From Nonomuraea antri (GTDB lineage: Bacteria > Actinomycetota > Actinomycetes > Streptosporangiales > Streptosporangiaceae): 64,000 nt of DNA. The notes beneath the pieces are model-generated. The model worked only from the letters and a program-made list of their open reading frames with translations, was not told the origin of the DNA and did no database searches. Below, piece after piece: positions 32,080 to 40,375 of this stretch. Positions within the stretch are counted from its first letter, which is position 1. The number at the start of each line of letters is the position of its first letter. Where the stretch lies: assembly GCF_013283785.1 (NCBI RefSeq), contig NZ_JABCPZ010000010.1, positions 35,128 to 99,127 on the forward strand. The letters run 5' to 3'. Made by a program: the position numbers and the translations under genes.

Positions 32080-32796
32080 CTAAGCGGCATACGCCTGCAG
32101 CGCAGCCAAGATGATCTGTGCGGTGCTGGCGTGGCCGTCGCGGGCTCGGATGCGGCCGAGCAGGGCGTTCAGTTCGTCGTGCTCGGCGGCGGTCAACGTG
32201 ATGAGCAGGTCAGCCGTCAGTCCGGCCTTCGGACGGGGCGGCGGCGCGTCCTCGTCGGAGCCGTAGTCGTCCAGGTCGTCCTCGTCCTCGTCGTCGTCGA
32301 GGTCGATCCGCGGCCGCCGCCGCTCCTCCTGGCCGTCATCCCCCGCGGCGGGCCGCGCGCCAGCCGGGGTGTCGCTAACGATTGCGATATCGCTGTCGAG
32401 GTCGGCGAGCAGGTCGTTCAGGTCGTCATCGGTCCAGCCCGTGCCGTCGAGGTCATCGAGGCCGCGCAGCAGCTCGGCAAGAGTCGAGTCGTCGTACCCG
32501 CCGATCTCTGCGGTGCGGTTGTCGGCGAGGAGGATACGTAGCGCGGCGTCGTCGTCCACGTCGAGGATCAGGGCGGGCACCTTGCCCAGGCCCTTGGCCT
32601 TCGCTCCGCGCCAGCGGTGCTCACCGGCGATGATCCGCATCCGGGACTTCTGGACCAGGACCGTCCCGTAGAAGCCGTTCTTCTCGATCGACTCGGCGAT
32701 CACGTCCACGTCGCCGCAGTGCGGGTTGTCCGGGTGTGGTTCGAGGTCGGCAACCGGGACCATCCGGTATGTCTGCTGGACAACGGCGCCTGGCAC
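32080..32796 (-). CDS. ParB/sulfiredoxin-fold protein at the start of the late operon
   Basis: 238 residues from a GTG at 32796 with GGAGG four bases upstream. VPVADLEPHPDNP, then IIAGEHRWRGAKAKGLGKVPALIL, is the ParB-N signature, which in phages can be a nuclease or nucleotide-binding domain. A very acidic linker follows (about 150-185), then a small C-terminal helical domain. It lies 18 bases upstream of the small terminase, a position typical of actinophages. Confidence 0.8.
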   Translation of the reverse strand: MPGAVVQQTYRMVPVADLEPHPDNPHCGDVDVIAESIEKNGFYGTVLVQKSRMRIIAGEHRWRGAKAKGLGKVPALILDVDDDAALRILLADNRTAEIGGYDDSTLAELLRGLDDLDGTGWTDDDLNDLLADLDSDIAIVSDTPAGARPAAGDDGQEERRRPRIDLDDDEDEDDLDDYGSDEDAPPPRPKAGLTADLLITLTAAEHDELNALLGRIRARDGHASTAQIILAALQAYAA

Positions 32797-32860
32797 GGCA
32801 CCTCCAAACAAGGGACTATGAGGGCGTGGGGGTAGCGCAGGACGAGGTCCGAGGAGCGCC

Positions 32861-33250
32861 GTGAACGACGACGATTTCGACATCGAGGCCGTCGCCCAGG
32901 CCGCCAGAGCGCGGGGGTATGACCACATGGATGTGCTCCGCGCTCAGCAGGAGGCCGCGAAGGCACCGCCTCCACCGCCGACTGTCATCCCTGAGCCCGA
33001 GTTCCCGTATCCTCCGCAGCATGCGCTTGGCGGAGTCGTCCGGTTCCGCTGTCCGTTCGGCTGTCCCTGGTACCACGACGAGAACCCCGGCGCTGAGGCA
33101 CCCGGAAGATTCATGCTGCCTGCGGACTTCACGCAAGAAGACGTGACATCCGCGATCAGTCTGGAAGCCGAGGCTCGGCGCAACGCTCTACTCGTCCGGG
33201 TCGAACGAGCCATCACGGTTCACCTCGCCGTCGACCACCCCGACCGCTAG
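32861..33250 (+). CDS. Small protein with a Cys/His motif
   Basis: 129 residues, GTG start with GAGGAG upstream, divergent from the ParB-like gene across a 64-base gap. An acidic N-terminus is followed by a Pro-rich linker and FRCPFGCPWYHDE, a likely metal-binding turn. It resembles small actinomycete/phage proteins of unknown function. The stop overlaps the converging gene at 33247. Confidence 0.65.
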   Translation: MNDDDFDIEAVAQAARARGYDHMDVLRAQQEAAKAPPPPPTVIPEPEFPYPPQHALGGVVRFRCPFGCPWYHDENPGAEAPGRFMLPADFTQEDVTSAISLEAEARRNALLVRVERAITVHLAVDHPDR

Positions 33251-34293
33251 GACCTCGGCCGGTAGTCGTGTTGAGCCCGCATCTGCGACATCTTCGCCCC
33301 GAGCGCGATCAACGCGGCGGCCTGCCAGGTACCGTTCTGGACGACCTCGTCGCTCACCTGGACGGACCAGCAGTCGATGGACCGGCCGTTCCGGTAGGGG
33401 ATGCCGGGGGTGGCCGTCCACTGCACCGACCAGGACAGGCGGTCACGCCAGCGAAGCCGTGACCGGCCGAGACGTTCGCGCTGCAGCAGCAGACGGACCT
33501 CGTGCTCGTCACCCTCAGGCATCCGGACGACGCCCACCTGCTCGTCGCCGGCTGGCTCGTAGGAGTACCGCTTGGGCCCGAACAGGCGCTCCATCAGGTC
33601 GAAGCTGAAATGGCCCTGCTGCCAGCGCGGATCGGTGGACGACCAGGCGTTGACGCGGTTCCAGAGCGCCCACCGGATCTGCCAGCTCTCGACGGCCAGG
33701 CGCACCTCGCGCGAGTCGTACCCGGTCGGATTGAGTCGGCGCTGCACCCACGTGCCGAACCCTTCGGTGTGCACGTAGACGGCCAGCAGCCAACCGAGCC
33801 GCAGGTGCACGTTCAGCTCGTGCTCGCTGCCCGCGTTGCCCACCTCGATCCCGATGGAGAAGCCGGGCAGAGCTCGACTCCCAACGACGACCTGTCCGCC
33901 GAGTCCGCCCCGCGGGCTTTCCGGCCACGGGCCAGGCGTGCCCCGGTCATCGTCGTGGACCGGGGTCGTGCGCAGCCCGAACAGGTCCAACATCGCGTTG
34001 GCCGCCAGCACCCGCGTCAGCGGGATCCACGGCCCGGTGTACGGGTCGCCCACCTGGTACGTCTCCGGGTTGAGCGAGCCTTGCGGGCTGGGCCGGACTC
34101 CGCACCGGTCGCAGGCGACCCACCGTGCCGCGTGCTTGCCGGCCTCGGCCGGGCCGTACCCGTCCACGACCGGCCGGTGCCCGCGCAGGCGGCAGACGAG
34201 CATGAGTCGTGGCAGGTCCGACAGCCACCATCCGCGATCGACGAGTGATCGGCTGTTGTCCTCTGCCTTGTAGTTGACGCTGTGCCAGCGCAT
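33247..34293 (-). CDS. Unidentified 348-residue protein
   Basis: ATG start. An early CRLRGH...CDRCG pair suggests a zinc ribbon (about residues 34-64). The rest is Trp-rich, with SIGIEVGNAGSEHELNVHL and WSVQVSDEVVQNGTW suggesting beta structure. I recognise no catalytic motif. It lies between the late operon and the Dam-type methyltransferase. Confidence 0.7.
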   Translation of the reverse strand: MRWHSVNYKAEDNSRSLVDRGWWLSDLPRLMLVCRLRGHRPVVDGYGPAEAGKHAARWVACDRCGVRPSPQGSLNPETYQVGDPYTGPWIPLTRVLAANAMLDLFGLRTTPVHDDDRGTPGPWPESPRGGLGGQVVVGSRALPGFSIGIEVGNAGSEHELNVHLRLGWLLAVYVHTEGFGTWVQRRLNPTGYDSREVRLAVESWQIRWALWNRVNAWSSTDPRWQQGHFSFDLMERLFGPKRYSYEPAGDEQVGVVRMPEGDEHEVRLLLQRERLGRSRLRWRDRLSWSVQWTATPGIPYRNGRSIDCWSVQVSDEVVQNGTWQAAALIALGAKMSQMRAQHDYRPRS

Positions 34294-34364
34294 GGCCGTG
34301 ACCTCCGAGGGGTGAAGAGGGAATCCGGTCGCTGCCGGAACTGGCCAGCCAGGAGACTGTGCGC

Positions 34365-34556
34365 GTGAGCGAACTGGATGACATCGCGCGCCGCCTCGAC
34401 GCCGTGGCGGGCATCGACTGGTGTGACACCAGGCGTTTGTTCGAGGACGAGCAGGCCGCGGTGGCCGAGTTCGTACGGCACGCGGCCGCCGACATCACCT
34501 ACCTGTTGACCCAGATCGACTCGACCGCCATGGTGCGAGCCTCCGACGACGCCTGA
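34365..34556 (+). CDS. Small helical protein, overlaps the methyltransferase 3' end
   Basis: 63 residues from the second of two GTG codons (AGGAG upstream). Sequence of normal composition (LDDIARRLDAVAGIDWCDTRRL). Its last 58 bases are antisense to the Dam-type gene, which lowers confidence. Confidence 0.42.
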   Translation: MSELDDIARRLDAVAGIDWCDTRRLFEDEQAAVAEFVRHAAADITYLLTQIDSTAMVRASDDA

Positions 34557-35278
34557 CGCACCCGATAGTCGATGCGGCGCCACCCCGACAGCAGCTCGTC
34601 ATACAGCTGCGACCGGTAGCCGGACAGGACGACCGCGCCGCGGCAGGAGTTCAGCAGCTCCAGCAGGTCGCGGTGCTGGTCGTCGGCGTCCATCTCCTTG
34701 ACGTAGCCGCCAGCGCTGGTCCGCGTGCTCCGCAGGTACGGCGGATCCAGGTACATCGCCGTCTCGGGCGAGTCCATGCGGGCGATCAACTCCAGGGCGT
34801 CGCACTGCTCGATGAACGCGTTCTTGAGCCTTGCGGCGTGCCAGCGCAGCGCCGCGCCGGCGCGTTTCGTCCGGGCGGGGTCGGAGATCCGGGAGCGGGA
34901 CGTCGGCCGCCGCCACGACGCGCCGGCCTCGCCCGAGCGGGACTGGGTGCATTGGATCCACCAACGGCGGGCCCGCTCCAGGTCGGACGCTGCGGTGTCG
35001 CCGAGCTTCGCGGCCTGGTGCTCGGCGCGGGAGTACGGGGTGAGCTGGATGGCACGCTGCAGCTCGCGGGGCTGGTCGCGCAGGGCCCGCATGAAGCACA
35101 CGAGGTCGCCGTTCAGGTCGTTGATCGTCTCGATCTTCGCGGGCTGCTTGGCGAAGAACACTGCCGCGGACCCGGCGAAGGGCTCGCAGTACACCTCGTG
35201 CTTGGGCAGGAGGGAGGCGAGGAAGGGGGCGAGCTTTCCCTTGGCGCCGTAGTACGCGAACGGAGGGCGCAGCGCCAC
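34499..35278 (-). CDS. Dam-type N6-adenine DNA methyltransferase (D12 class)
   Basis: 259 residues from a GTG with AGGAGG seven bases upstream. FAYYGAKGKL (7-16, motif X), CEPFAGSAA (31-39, SAM binding) and DPPY (178-181, catalysis) are all present. It methylates adenine in a short target. A second methyltransferase of the C5 class is in the tail operon, and the left end carries a possible cytosine-modifying pathway, so the phage may protect its DNA in several ways. Confidence 0.9.
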   Translation of the reverse strand: MALRPPFAYYGAKGKLAPFLASLLPKHEVYCEPFAGSAAVFFAKQPAKIETINDLNGDLVCFMRALRDQPRELQRAIQLTPYSRAEHQAAKLGDTAASDLERARRWWIQCTQSRSGEAGASWRRPTSRSRISDPARTKRAGAALRWHAARLKNAFIEQCDALELIARMDSPETAMYLDPPYLRSTRTSAGGYVKEMDADDQHRDLLELLNSCRGAVVLSGYRSQLYDELLSGWRRIDYRVRQASSEARTMAVESIWVNR

Positions 35279-35344
35279 GGGCGGTCCTCCTGGATGGCCG
35301 GCCTGTACGTCGGGGCACAGGTGTTCGATAATGGGGTGGTGATC

Positions 35345-35673
35345 GTGGCACCCGGAACCTGCACCATGTGGCACCAGGACCCGCGCCCGATGCTCAGGCC
35401 GGCCACCCTGAACGAGGGCGGCCCGCAGCGGAGCGTCCGCCCGCGCCAGGTGATCGAGGTGTTGTGCGACGACGGTCGGTGGCACGCGGGCGTGCTGGAG
35501 TGTGCTGGCACGAGGGGGTGCTGGGCTGGGAGTGCCTGATCTCCTGGCACTCGTCGCCGCTTCGCGGATATACGGGCTGGTACGGCTACAGTCCGACGGC
35601 GATCCGTCCGGTAGGCGGTGAAGGCGAGGCCGTCTCGCACGTCGCCGAGGAGGTCGCGGCGGAGCGCCGGTGA
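35345..35673 (+). pseudogene. Small phage gene split by an apparent two-base insertion
   Basis: The first frame (from a GTG at 35345) reads MWHQDP and later VLCDDGRWHAGVLE, then runs into nonsense and stops at 35539. The next frame continues as CWHEGVLGWECLISWH to a stop at 35673, ending SHVAEEVAAERR. Removing one TG from the TGTG at 35501-35504 joins the two into one plausible protein. It is either a mutated gene, a sequencing error or, less likely, a programmed shift. Confidence 0.5.
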
Positions 35674-35890
35674 CTTGTTCGTGGCGGGTCACCGGCTCCC
35701 GCGTTTTGTCGTTATGTCGGTGACCTGCGAAAACGTCTCAGATCCACGCTGACAAGATCACCATTGAGGGTCACTCCGAGACCTTCGTACGGACATGATC
35801 GTGCGTCAGCGTTGATCTCAGACGCGCGGATCCCGCGTGATCAGCGTCCCGAACGTCCCAGAACGCGACGAATGCGAGGATCCACGCTGA
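35674..35890. other. attP-like region with four related inverted sites
   Basis: No gene seen. Four copies of a site close to AGATCMACGCTGA lie at 35735-35753, 35805-35823 (inverted), 35837-35848 (inverted, partial) and 35877-35895. Such clusters resemble arm-type integrase or excisionase sites. The region is next to the integrase operon, as expected for attP. The core site cannot be told without the host attB. Confidence 0.5.
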
Positions 35891-36055
35891 TCACCACACG
35901 CGCACGAGCCGGAACTGCTCCACGTCCTCGGCGTGACCCACCGCGTACTGGCAGCCGCCGCACACCGCGCGGTCGGTCCACGTGCCCAGGTTGATCGCGC
36001 CGCAGTGGTGCAGCCATGCCGCCTTGTCCAGCGCGCTCGTTCTCGACCTGGGCAC
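35891..36055 (-). CDS. Small zinc-ribbon-like protein after the integrase
   Basis: 54 residues from a GTG with AGGAGG six bases upstream, nine bases past the integrase stop. LHHCGAINLGTW and CGGCQYAVGH give a Cys/His set that could bind one metal ion. Basic N-terminus. Its location suggests co-expression with the integrase; it could be an accessory recombination factor, but there is no direct evidence. Confidence 0.65.
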   Translation of the reverse strand: MPRSRTSALDKAAWLHHCGAINLGTWTDRAVCGGCQYAVGHAEDVEQFRLVRVW

Positions 36056-36064
36056 CTGAACCTC

Positions 36065-37045
36065 CTACTCGACCGCCGACGCCACCAACTGCGAAGGGTC
36101 CTTCTCCAGTTGGTCCCGAGAATGCAGATAGATCAGAGTCGTCTCGAACGACTCATGGCCCAATGCCTCCTGGATCTCCCGCGGCTTCGCACCCCGCGCC
36201 TCCGCGATTGACGCCCAGGTGTGCCGCAACGTGTGCGGGGTCACCTTCGACTCAATCCCGGCCTGGCCGGCGATCCGCGCCACCAGCTCCCACGCCTTCT
36301 CACGCTTCATCGGCCGACCCGAGCCCGTGGCGAACAGCGGCCCACGCAGGTCCCGCAGCTCCACCTTGGCCCGGCGCGCCCGCTCGGCGAGGTACTGGTC
36401 CAGCGCATACGCCGTCTCCACCGGCAGCTTCCGGTAGTGCGGCTTGCCACCCTTCAGCGTCAGCCGCAACGTCCGATACCCGCGCGAGAACCCCAGGTCC
36501 TCGATGTCCGCGCCCACCGCCTCGGTGATCCGCACCCCGAGCTGGACCAGCATCCGGATCAGCGCCGCGGTGCGCAGCCGCTCCCGGCCGTGGTCCTTGT
36601 CGGCGGCCTCGACCAGGGCGTGCGCCTCGTCTTCCGTCAGCGCCGTCGTCTCGGAGTGACGTCGAGGGATGTTCGGCCGGTCCGCCTCCGCGAACGGGTT
36701 GAACTTGGCGGCGTCGTTCTTGATCAGGTACTTGTACCAGGCCGACACCGCCGACATCCGCTGCGCGATCGTCTTCTGCGACGGCGGATCGCCCCCGGCC
36801 TCGACCGCGGTCTCCACCATCCACCGGGCGTACAGCTCGGCGTGCCGTACCGACATCTCCAGCGGGTCCAGCCCGGTGCGCTGGCAGTAGGTGAACCAGG
36901 GCCGGATCGCCCGCCGGTACGCGTCGCGGGTGTTCGGCGACCGGCGGGTCTCCAGCCACATGTGCGTGATCTCGATGACGAGCGGTGGCAGGTCGAGCGG
37001 AAGCGCGAGGTCGCCGCGCGGCGCCTCGACGAGCTCTTCCGTCAT
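36065..37045 (-). CDS. int: Tyrosine recombinase / phage integrase
   Basis: 326 residues from an ATG in an ATGA overlap. An N-terminal SAM-like core-binding domain (about 25-115) is followed by a catalytic domain with Arg172, a Lys around 201, His271-x-x-Arg274 (HTLRH), His297 (LGHESF) and the nucleophile Tyr306 (TLIYLH). All key residues are present, so it should be active. It integrates and excises the phage at the att site. Its central location in the window argues against a chromosomally integrated form. Confidence 0.93.
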   Translation of the reverse strand: MTEELVEAPRGDLALPLDLPPLVIEITHMWLETRRSPNTRDAYRRAIRPWFTYCQRTGLDPLEMSVRHAELYARWMVETAVEAGGDPPSQKTIAQRMSAVSAWYKYLIKNDAAKFNPFAEADRPNIPRRHSETTALTEDEAHALVEAADKDHGRERLRTAALIRMLVQLGVRITEAVGADIEDLGFSRGYRTLRLTLKGGKPHYRKLPVETAYALDQYLAERARRAKVELRDLRGPLFATGSGRPMKREKAWELVARIAGQAGIESKVTPHTLRHTWASIAEARGAKPREIQEALGHESFETTLIYLHSRDQLEKDPSQLVASAVE

Positions 37046-37533
37046 CGGCCACCGCCGCCGGAGGTCGCGATGATGATCCCGCAGCCGCCGCAAGAGTAGT
37101 GCCCAGCCCAGCCCGTAGTGGGCTCGCACGGTTCACCCGTCTCGGTGCACGGCTGGAAACCGTCCCGCTCGGGCGTGTTCCCGCACCGGCAGGTCAGCTC
37201 GGCCCAGTCGTTCACGGTGACGCCGGTGCCGTTGAGCGCGCGGCGCATCTCGCGGACGAGCTTGTTGTGCCCTGCCATCTCCAGACCCCAGTGGGGTTCG
37301 ACGCTCCAGTCGCCTTCGGGCCAGTCGCGGACGATGAGCATGGCGTTCGGGGCGATGCGCTGCTTGGACTGCCAGGCTCGCACGCTGTGTGCCTTGCGCG
37401 CGGCCAGCTCACGGTCTTCGCGGTCGAGGGCGTGCCAGCGGAACTGGACGTTGTCGTACTCATCTGTGTAGATGACCGCGTACTCGGAGCGAGCGGCGGC
37501 CGGGTGGAGCCGGTCGCTGCTGGGGTTGCTCAT
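37042..37533 (-). CDS. Unidentified protein co-transcribed with the integrase
   Basis: 163 residues, ATG start. The N-terminal part (YAVIYTDEYDNVQFRWHAL) looks like a small alpha/beta domain. The C-terminal third has CRCGNTP, CTETGEPC and CGGCG, a likely double zinc ribbon. Coupled to the integrase start. Confidence 0.7.
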   Translation of the reverse strand: MSNPSSDRLHPAAARSEYAVIYTDEYDNVQFRWHALDREDRELAARKAHSVRAWQSKQRIAPNAMLIVRDWPEGDWSVEPHWGLEMAGHNKLVREMRRALNGTGVTVNDWAELTCRCGNTPERDGFQPCTETGEPCEPTTGWAGHYSCGGCGIIIATSGGGGR

Positions 37534-37583
37534 GGGAGCACCTTTCGCGAGGGAAGTGGATCACTCGCGACGGTAGCACACGA

Positions 37584-37613
37584 AGGGGAACATAACTTGG
37601 ATTATGTTCCCCT
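37584..37613. promoter_or_regulatory. Perfect inverted repeat between divergent genes
   Basis: AGGGGAACATAA and its complement flank a six-base centre. It lies between the integrase operon (-) and the gene at 37740 (+), so it may be an operator controlling both. The AT-rich inner part could also be a terminator stem, but there is no upstream gene that needs one. Confidence 0.55.
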
Positions 37614-37739
37614 CCCTGTGATCATGAAGCGAGACGAAACAAGAGTCTCCCCGCCGACGATTTACAGCCGAATCTCCCTCGGCCACCGCTGAGCATGCGA
37701 GACCATCAGGAGCCACCAACTCCCCGCGAAAGGCCCACC

Positions 37740-37961
37740 ATGAAGATGGACGGCGTCGTGTTCTCCTTCGAGCACAACAAGACCCGATACCAGCTCGACT
37801 ACAGCTCACCCGTGGAGCCGGGACGACCGGGCACGTACGTCGTATACCAGGCCGTGGCCACGTTCCAGCACACCCCGTACGAGGAATTCGCCGATCGATA
37901 CGACTTCCAGGACGAGTTGGAGGCCATGGCACTGAAGGCGATCGACGCCCGTCAAGCCTGA
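37740..37961 (+). CDS. Small protein divergent from the integrase operon
   Basis: 73 residues, ATG with GAAAGG upstream. VVFSFEHNKTRYQLDYSS and a Tyr-rich middle suggest a small beta domain with a C-terminal helix. Its last 10 bases overlap the converging HTH gene. It is controlled from the intergenic region with the inverted repeat; a directionality or regulatory role is possible. Confidence 0.6.
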   Translation: MKMDGVVFSFEHNKTRYQLDYSSPVEPGRPGTYVVYQAVATFQHTPYEEFADRYDFQDELEAMALKAIDARQA

Positions 37962-38188
37962 GCCTGCGCAGCGTCCACGCGGGCCGGCCTCTGGTTGCCG
38001 CCCCGCGGCCGCAGGTCCACATCCGACTCCTGCAGCAGCCGATGCACCAGCCCGTACGAGCGGCCCGTCGAGATCGACAACGCCCGGATCGACTCACCGC
38101 CGAGGTAGCGCCGCTTCAGGTCCGCCTTCAGCAGCTCCCGCTCCTCGCCCGCCACCCGCTGATACTTCCGAACCAACGCCACAACCAT
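37952..38188 (-). CDS. Helix-turn-helix DNA-binding protein
   Basis: 78 residues, ATG start. LLKADLKRRYLGGESIRALSI and STGRSYGLVHRLLQESDVDLRPRGG form an HTH of the resolvase/transposase type common in actinophage regulators. Basic C-terminus. Lies directly downstream of another HTH gene. Confidence 0.75.
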   Translation of the reverse strand: MVVALVRKYQRVAGEERELLKADLKRRYLGGESIRALSISTGRSYGLVHRLLQESDVDLRPRGGNQRPARVDAAQAQA

Positions 38189-38203
38189 TCCCCGTTCCCC
38201 GTC

Positions 38204-38437
38204 TCACGCCGCCGTCGCCAGCCGAGCCCGCAACGCATCTCGGTCCTCCGGCGTCTCCGGGACCTCGTCCCCGCGCCAGATACAACCCTCGATCGTCGCC
38301 AGATCAGCGAAGTCGTACACAACCTCACGGCCGGCCCGACCCAGCACCCGCACGCCATACCGGCGCGCCCACTGCCGGATCGTCACCGCCTCCCGGCCCA
38401 GCCGGACAGCAGCCAACTTCGCCGTCAAGGGGACCAC
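38204..38437 (-). CDS. Small HTH (excisionase/MerR-like) protein
   Basis: 77 residues from a GTG with GGGGG upstream; longer readings include low-complexity sequence. LAAVRLGREAVTIRQWARRYGVRVLGRAGREVVYDFADL has the helix-turn-helix plus wing layout of MerR/Xis-type proteins. Near the integrase, this makes it the best excisionase candidate, though the assignment is tentative. Confidence 0.62.
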   Translation of the reverse strand: MVPLTAKLAAVRLGREAVTIRQWARRYGVRVLGRAGREVVYDFADLATIEGCIWRGDEVPETPEDRDALRARLATAA

Positions 38438-38540
38438 AAACACCCCCAGACAGCAGAAAAGCCCCGAACCAAGATCGGTCCGAGGGCACAAATGTCTCCG
38501 TCGCCCGGAAGTGTTACACACCCATCAGCCCGGCGCAAGC

Positions 38541-38563
38541 CAACAGCGGAACCGCTATCGGCG
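38541..38563 (-). repeat. Dispersed palindromic element, copy 5 (degenerate)
   Basis: On the - strand: GCCGATAGCGG, spacer TT, CCGCTGTTGG. Lies in the gap between the genes at 38437 and 38647. Confidence 0.6.
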
Positions 38564-38570
38564 ACAAGGC

Positions 38571-38600
38571 GAGGGCCCCCCGCTGCAACAGGGAGCCCTC
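38571..38600 (-). terminator. Hairpin downstream of the gene at 38647
   Basis: GAGGGCCCCCC pairs imperfectly with GGGAGCCCTC. It sits about 50 bases past the stop, next to a palindrome copy. Confidence 0.5.
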
Positions 38601-38646
38601 TTCCATCCGGTCCTCTAAGGACATGGACAACACTAGCGGCCGGTCT

Positions 38647-39432
38647 TCAACCCGCACCGCCAACACGCACATGACCGCTACCGGACTCCGACTCCACCCG
38701 CGACTGAGCCTCCCGCTCCGAAACGTGCGTCCCACACGCGGCACACACGTAGAAGCCCGCCTTCACCTCCCAGTGGAACCGCCGCTCCCCACACGAGCAT
38801 CTGGCCGGCGTCCACGCAGGCGGCTCATCCCCCGCCATCCGCTCCAACAGCAGCCGCCACGACAGAGCGAACTCCACCAGGCCCACCAGCTCCCCCGCAG
38901 CCAGAACCGACTCCAGCCGGCCCGACTCCACCAACCAACCCACCGCCCGCGACCGAGCAACCGCCGACCTGGCGCCCATCATCCGCGACCCCGACCCCGA
39001 CCCCAACCACACCCGAGCCCGATCCTCGAAGTCGAGCAGCCCACCCGTCAGCTTCTCCAGCAGCTCCCCCACCGGCGACACCGCAGGCTTCGGCCTCGAC
39101 CCCGACACCCTCGACCACCTCGACGGCGGCCGGAACCCATCAACCTCCCGAGCGAGCTGCGCAGCGAACCCATCCACCTCCAACAACGCCGCCCGCACCG
39201 ACCCGGTACACCGACCGCACACCAACGGCTCCCCCGGCCGCCACCGAACCTCCGGAACCTCCGGCTCCGCAGGCGGCTCCCCCTCCTCGCCGCCCTTCAC
39301 CCACTCGTCCACCAGATCAGCATGCGCATCACGAGCCGCCACAAACGCCGCCCACGCCCGCCGCGACCGCCCGTTACACGGACCCACACAAGCACCCGCC
39401 ACCGCCGACACCCTAGAAGCAAGACCAGACAC
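38647..39432 (-). CDS. Unidentified protein with a C-terminal zinc finger
   Basis: 261 residues from a GTG with GGGGGT upstream. CVGPCNGRSRRAW early, CGRCTGSVRAALLEV in the middle and CSCGERRFHWEV plus FYVCAACGTHVS at the end give three Cys sites. The family is familiar from Streptomyces phages but has no known role. Helical between the sites. Confidence 0.72.
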   Translation of the reverse strand: MSGLASRVSAVAGACVGPCNGRSRRAWAAFVAARDAHADLVDEWVKGGEEGEPPAEPEVPEVRWRPGEPLVCGRCTGSVRAALLEVDGFAAQLAREVDGFRPPSRWSRVSGSRPKPAVSPVGELLEKLTGGLLDFEDRARVWLGSGSGSRMMGARSAVARSRAVGWLVESGRLESVLAAGELVGLVEFALSWRLLLERMAGDEPPAWTPARCSCGERRFHWEVKAGFYVCAACGTHVSEREAQSRVESESGSGHVRVGGAG

Positions 39433-39556
39433 GGCACCCCCGACCCAACACGAGACGAAACGCCACCAGGCTACAAGATCAAAAACTTTGCGCAGGCACC
39501 AAGCCACAAAGGGTCACGGCCGGCCCCCCGGCCGGACCCCCCTGGGGGCATGCCAA

Positions 39557-39584
39557 AGCGCCGGACCGACGTCGGTCCGGCGCT
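39557..39584 (-). terminator. Perfect 28-base palindrome
   Basis: AGCGCCGGACCGAC followed by its complement, 18 bases after the stop of the gene at 39602. Further short inverted repeats (CGGCCGG types) lie just beyond. Confidence 0.6.
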
Positions 39585-39601
39585 GGTCGGCGCGGTGCGC
39601 G

Positions 39602-40288
39602 TTACACGCGAACCGTCGCGCGGCTCGCGAGCTTGGCCGCGCTCTCCACGTCGCGCGCTACCTCGTGCCATTCCTTGCGCATCGTGTGCGCGCGTAGGGC
39701 CTGCAACAGGTAGAGCGCTGCCGCGATGTACTGCCCGGCCTGCGTCGCGCTCTCCTTCTCGGCGCGCTGTTCCGCGCCGATGAACTCGGCGCTACTCCAG
39801 GTGACAAGTACGGTGCCGGTCTCGGTGCGTTCGGCACGTACATCGACCGTAACGCGCTGCTGCGCCAGGACAGCGCAGCACTGCTCTACCGCGCGCTTGA
39901 TGGCGTCGAACTGCTGACGCTGCCGAGTCTCCCGACTGCTCGGGTGCACGCTCGGGAGCGTGGCGAAGAACGGGCGTCCCCCGTGGGCGCGAAGGATGTA
40001 CCCGTTCCATGGCCTCTGATCGTCCAGACCAACCACGGTGTACACGCGGCCCTGGTACCCCTCGTTGCTGCCCGAGTAGGTGACCTCCGTGCCGGGCGGA
40101 AGGTAGGCGGCCAGGGCGTGAGCGGCTTCCCGACAGATCTTGCCCGCGCCGCGTTGCAGCGTGCTGCCCAACTCGCACGGCACGCCATCCTTGGCGCACG
40201 GGCGGCACCTGCTTGCGTGGTCGGCGAGTCCCCGACGCGCGCTAAGGGCGTAGTCTCGGGCAACTTCGGCTTGGTTTCTACGGATCAT
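39602..40288 (-). CDS. Unidentified protein with a Cys-rich N-terminal part
   Basis: 228 residues, ATG start. HASRCRPCAKDGVPCELG near the start could bind zinc. A beta region (YSGSNEGYQGRVYTVVGLDD) and a helical C-terminal half follow. Codon use is slightly different from the neighbours (more CGC/GCG). No family recognised. Confidence 0.7.
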   Translation of the reverse strand: MIRRNQAEVARDYALSARRGLADHASRCRPCAKDGVPCELGSTLQRGAGKICREAAHALAAYLPPGTEVTYSGSNEGYQGRVYTVVGLDDQRPWNGYILRAHGGRPFFATLPSVHPSSRETRQRQQFDAIKRAVEQCCAVLAQQRVTVDVRAERTETGTVLVTWSSAEFIGAEQRAEKESATQAGQYIAAALYLLQALRAHTMRKEWHEVARDVESAAKLASRATVRV

Positions 40289-40375
40289 GGCAAGGGCCTC
40301 CTACGACGTTGCGGTGTGGTTGAGGGGGTGGGGCGGGCGCGCCCGTGGTGGCGTCACGAGCGCGCCCGTAGGGGG

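Noticed and set aside
34673..35539. 288-residue + strand frame across the Dam-type gene
   Set aside because: Its first 200 residues are antisense to the methyltransferase. Only the part after about 35345 looks like protein, and that is reported as the split gene.
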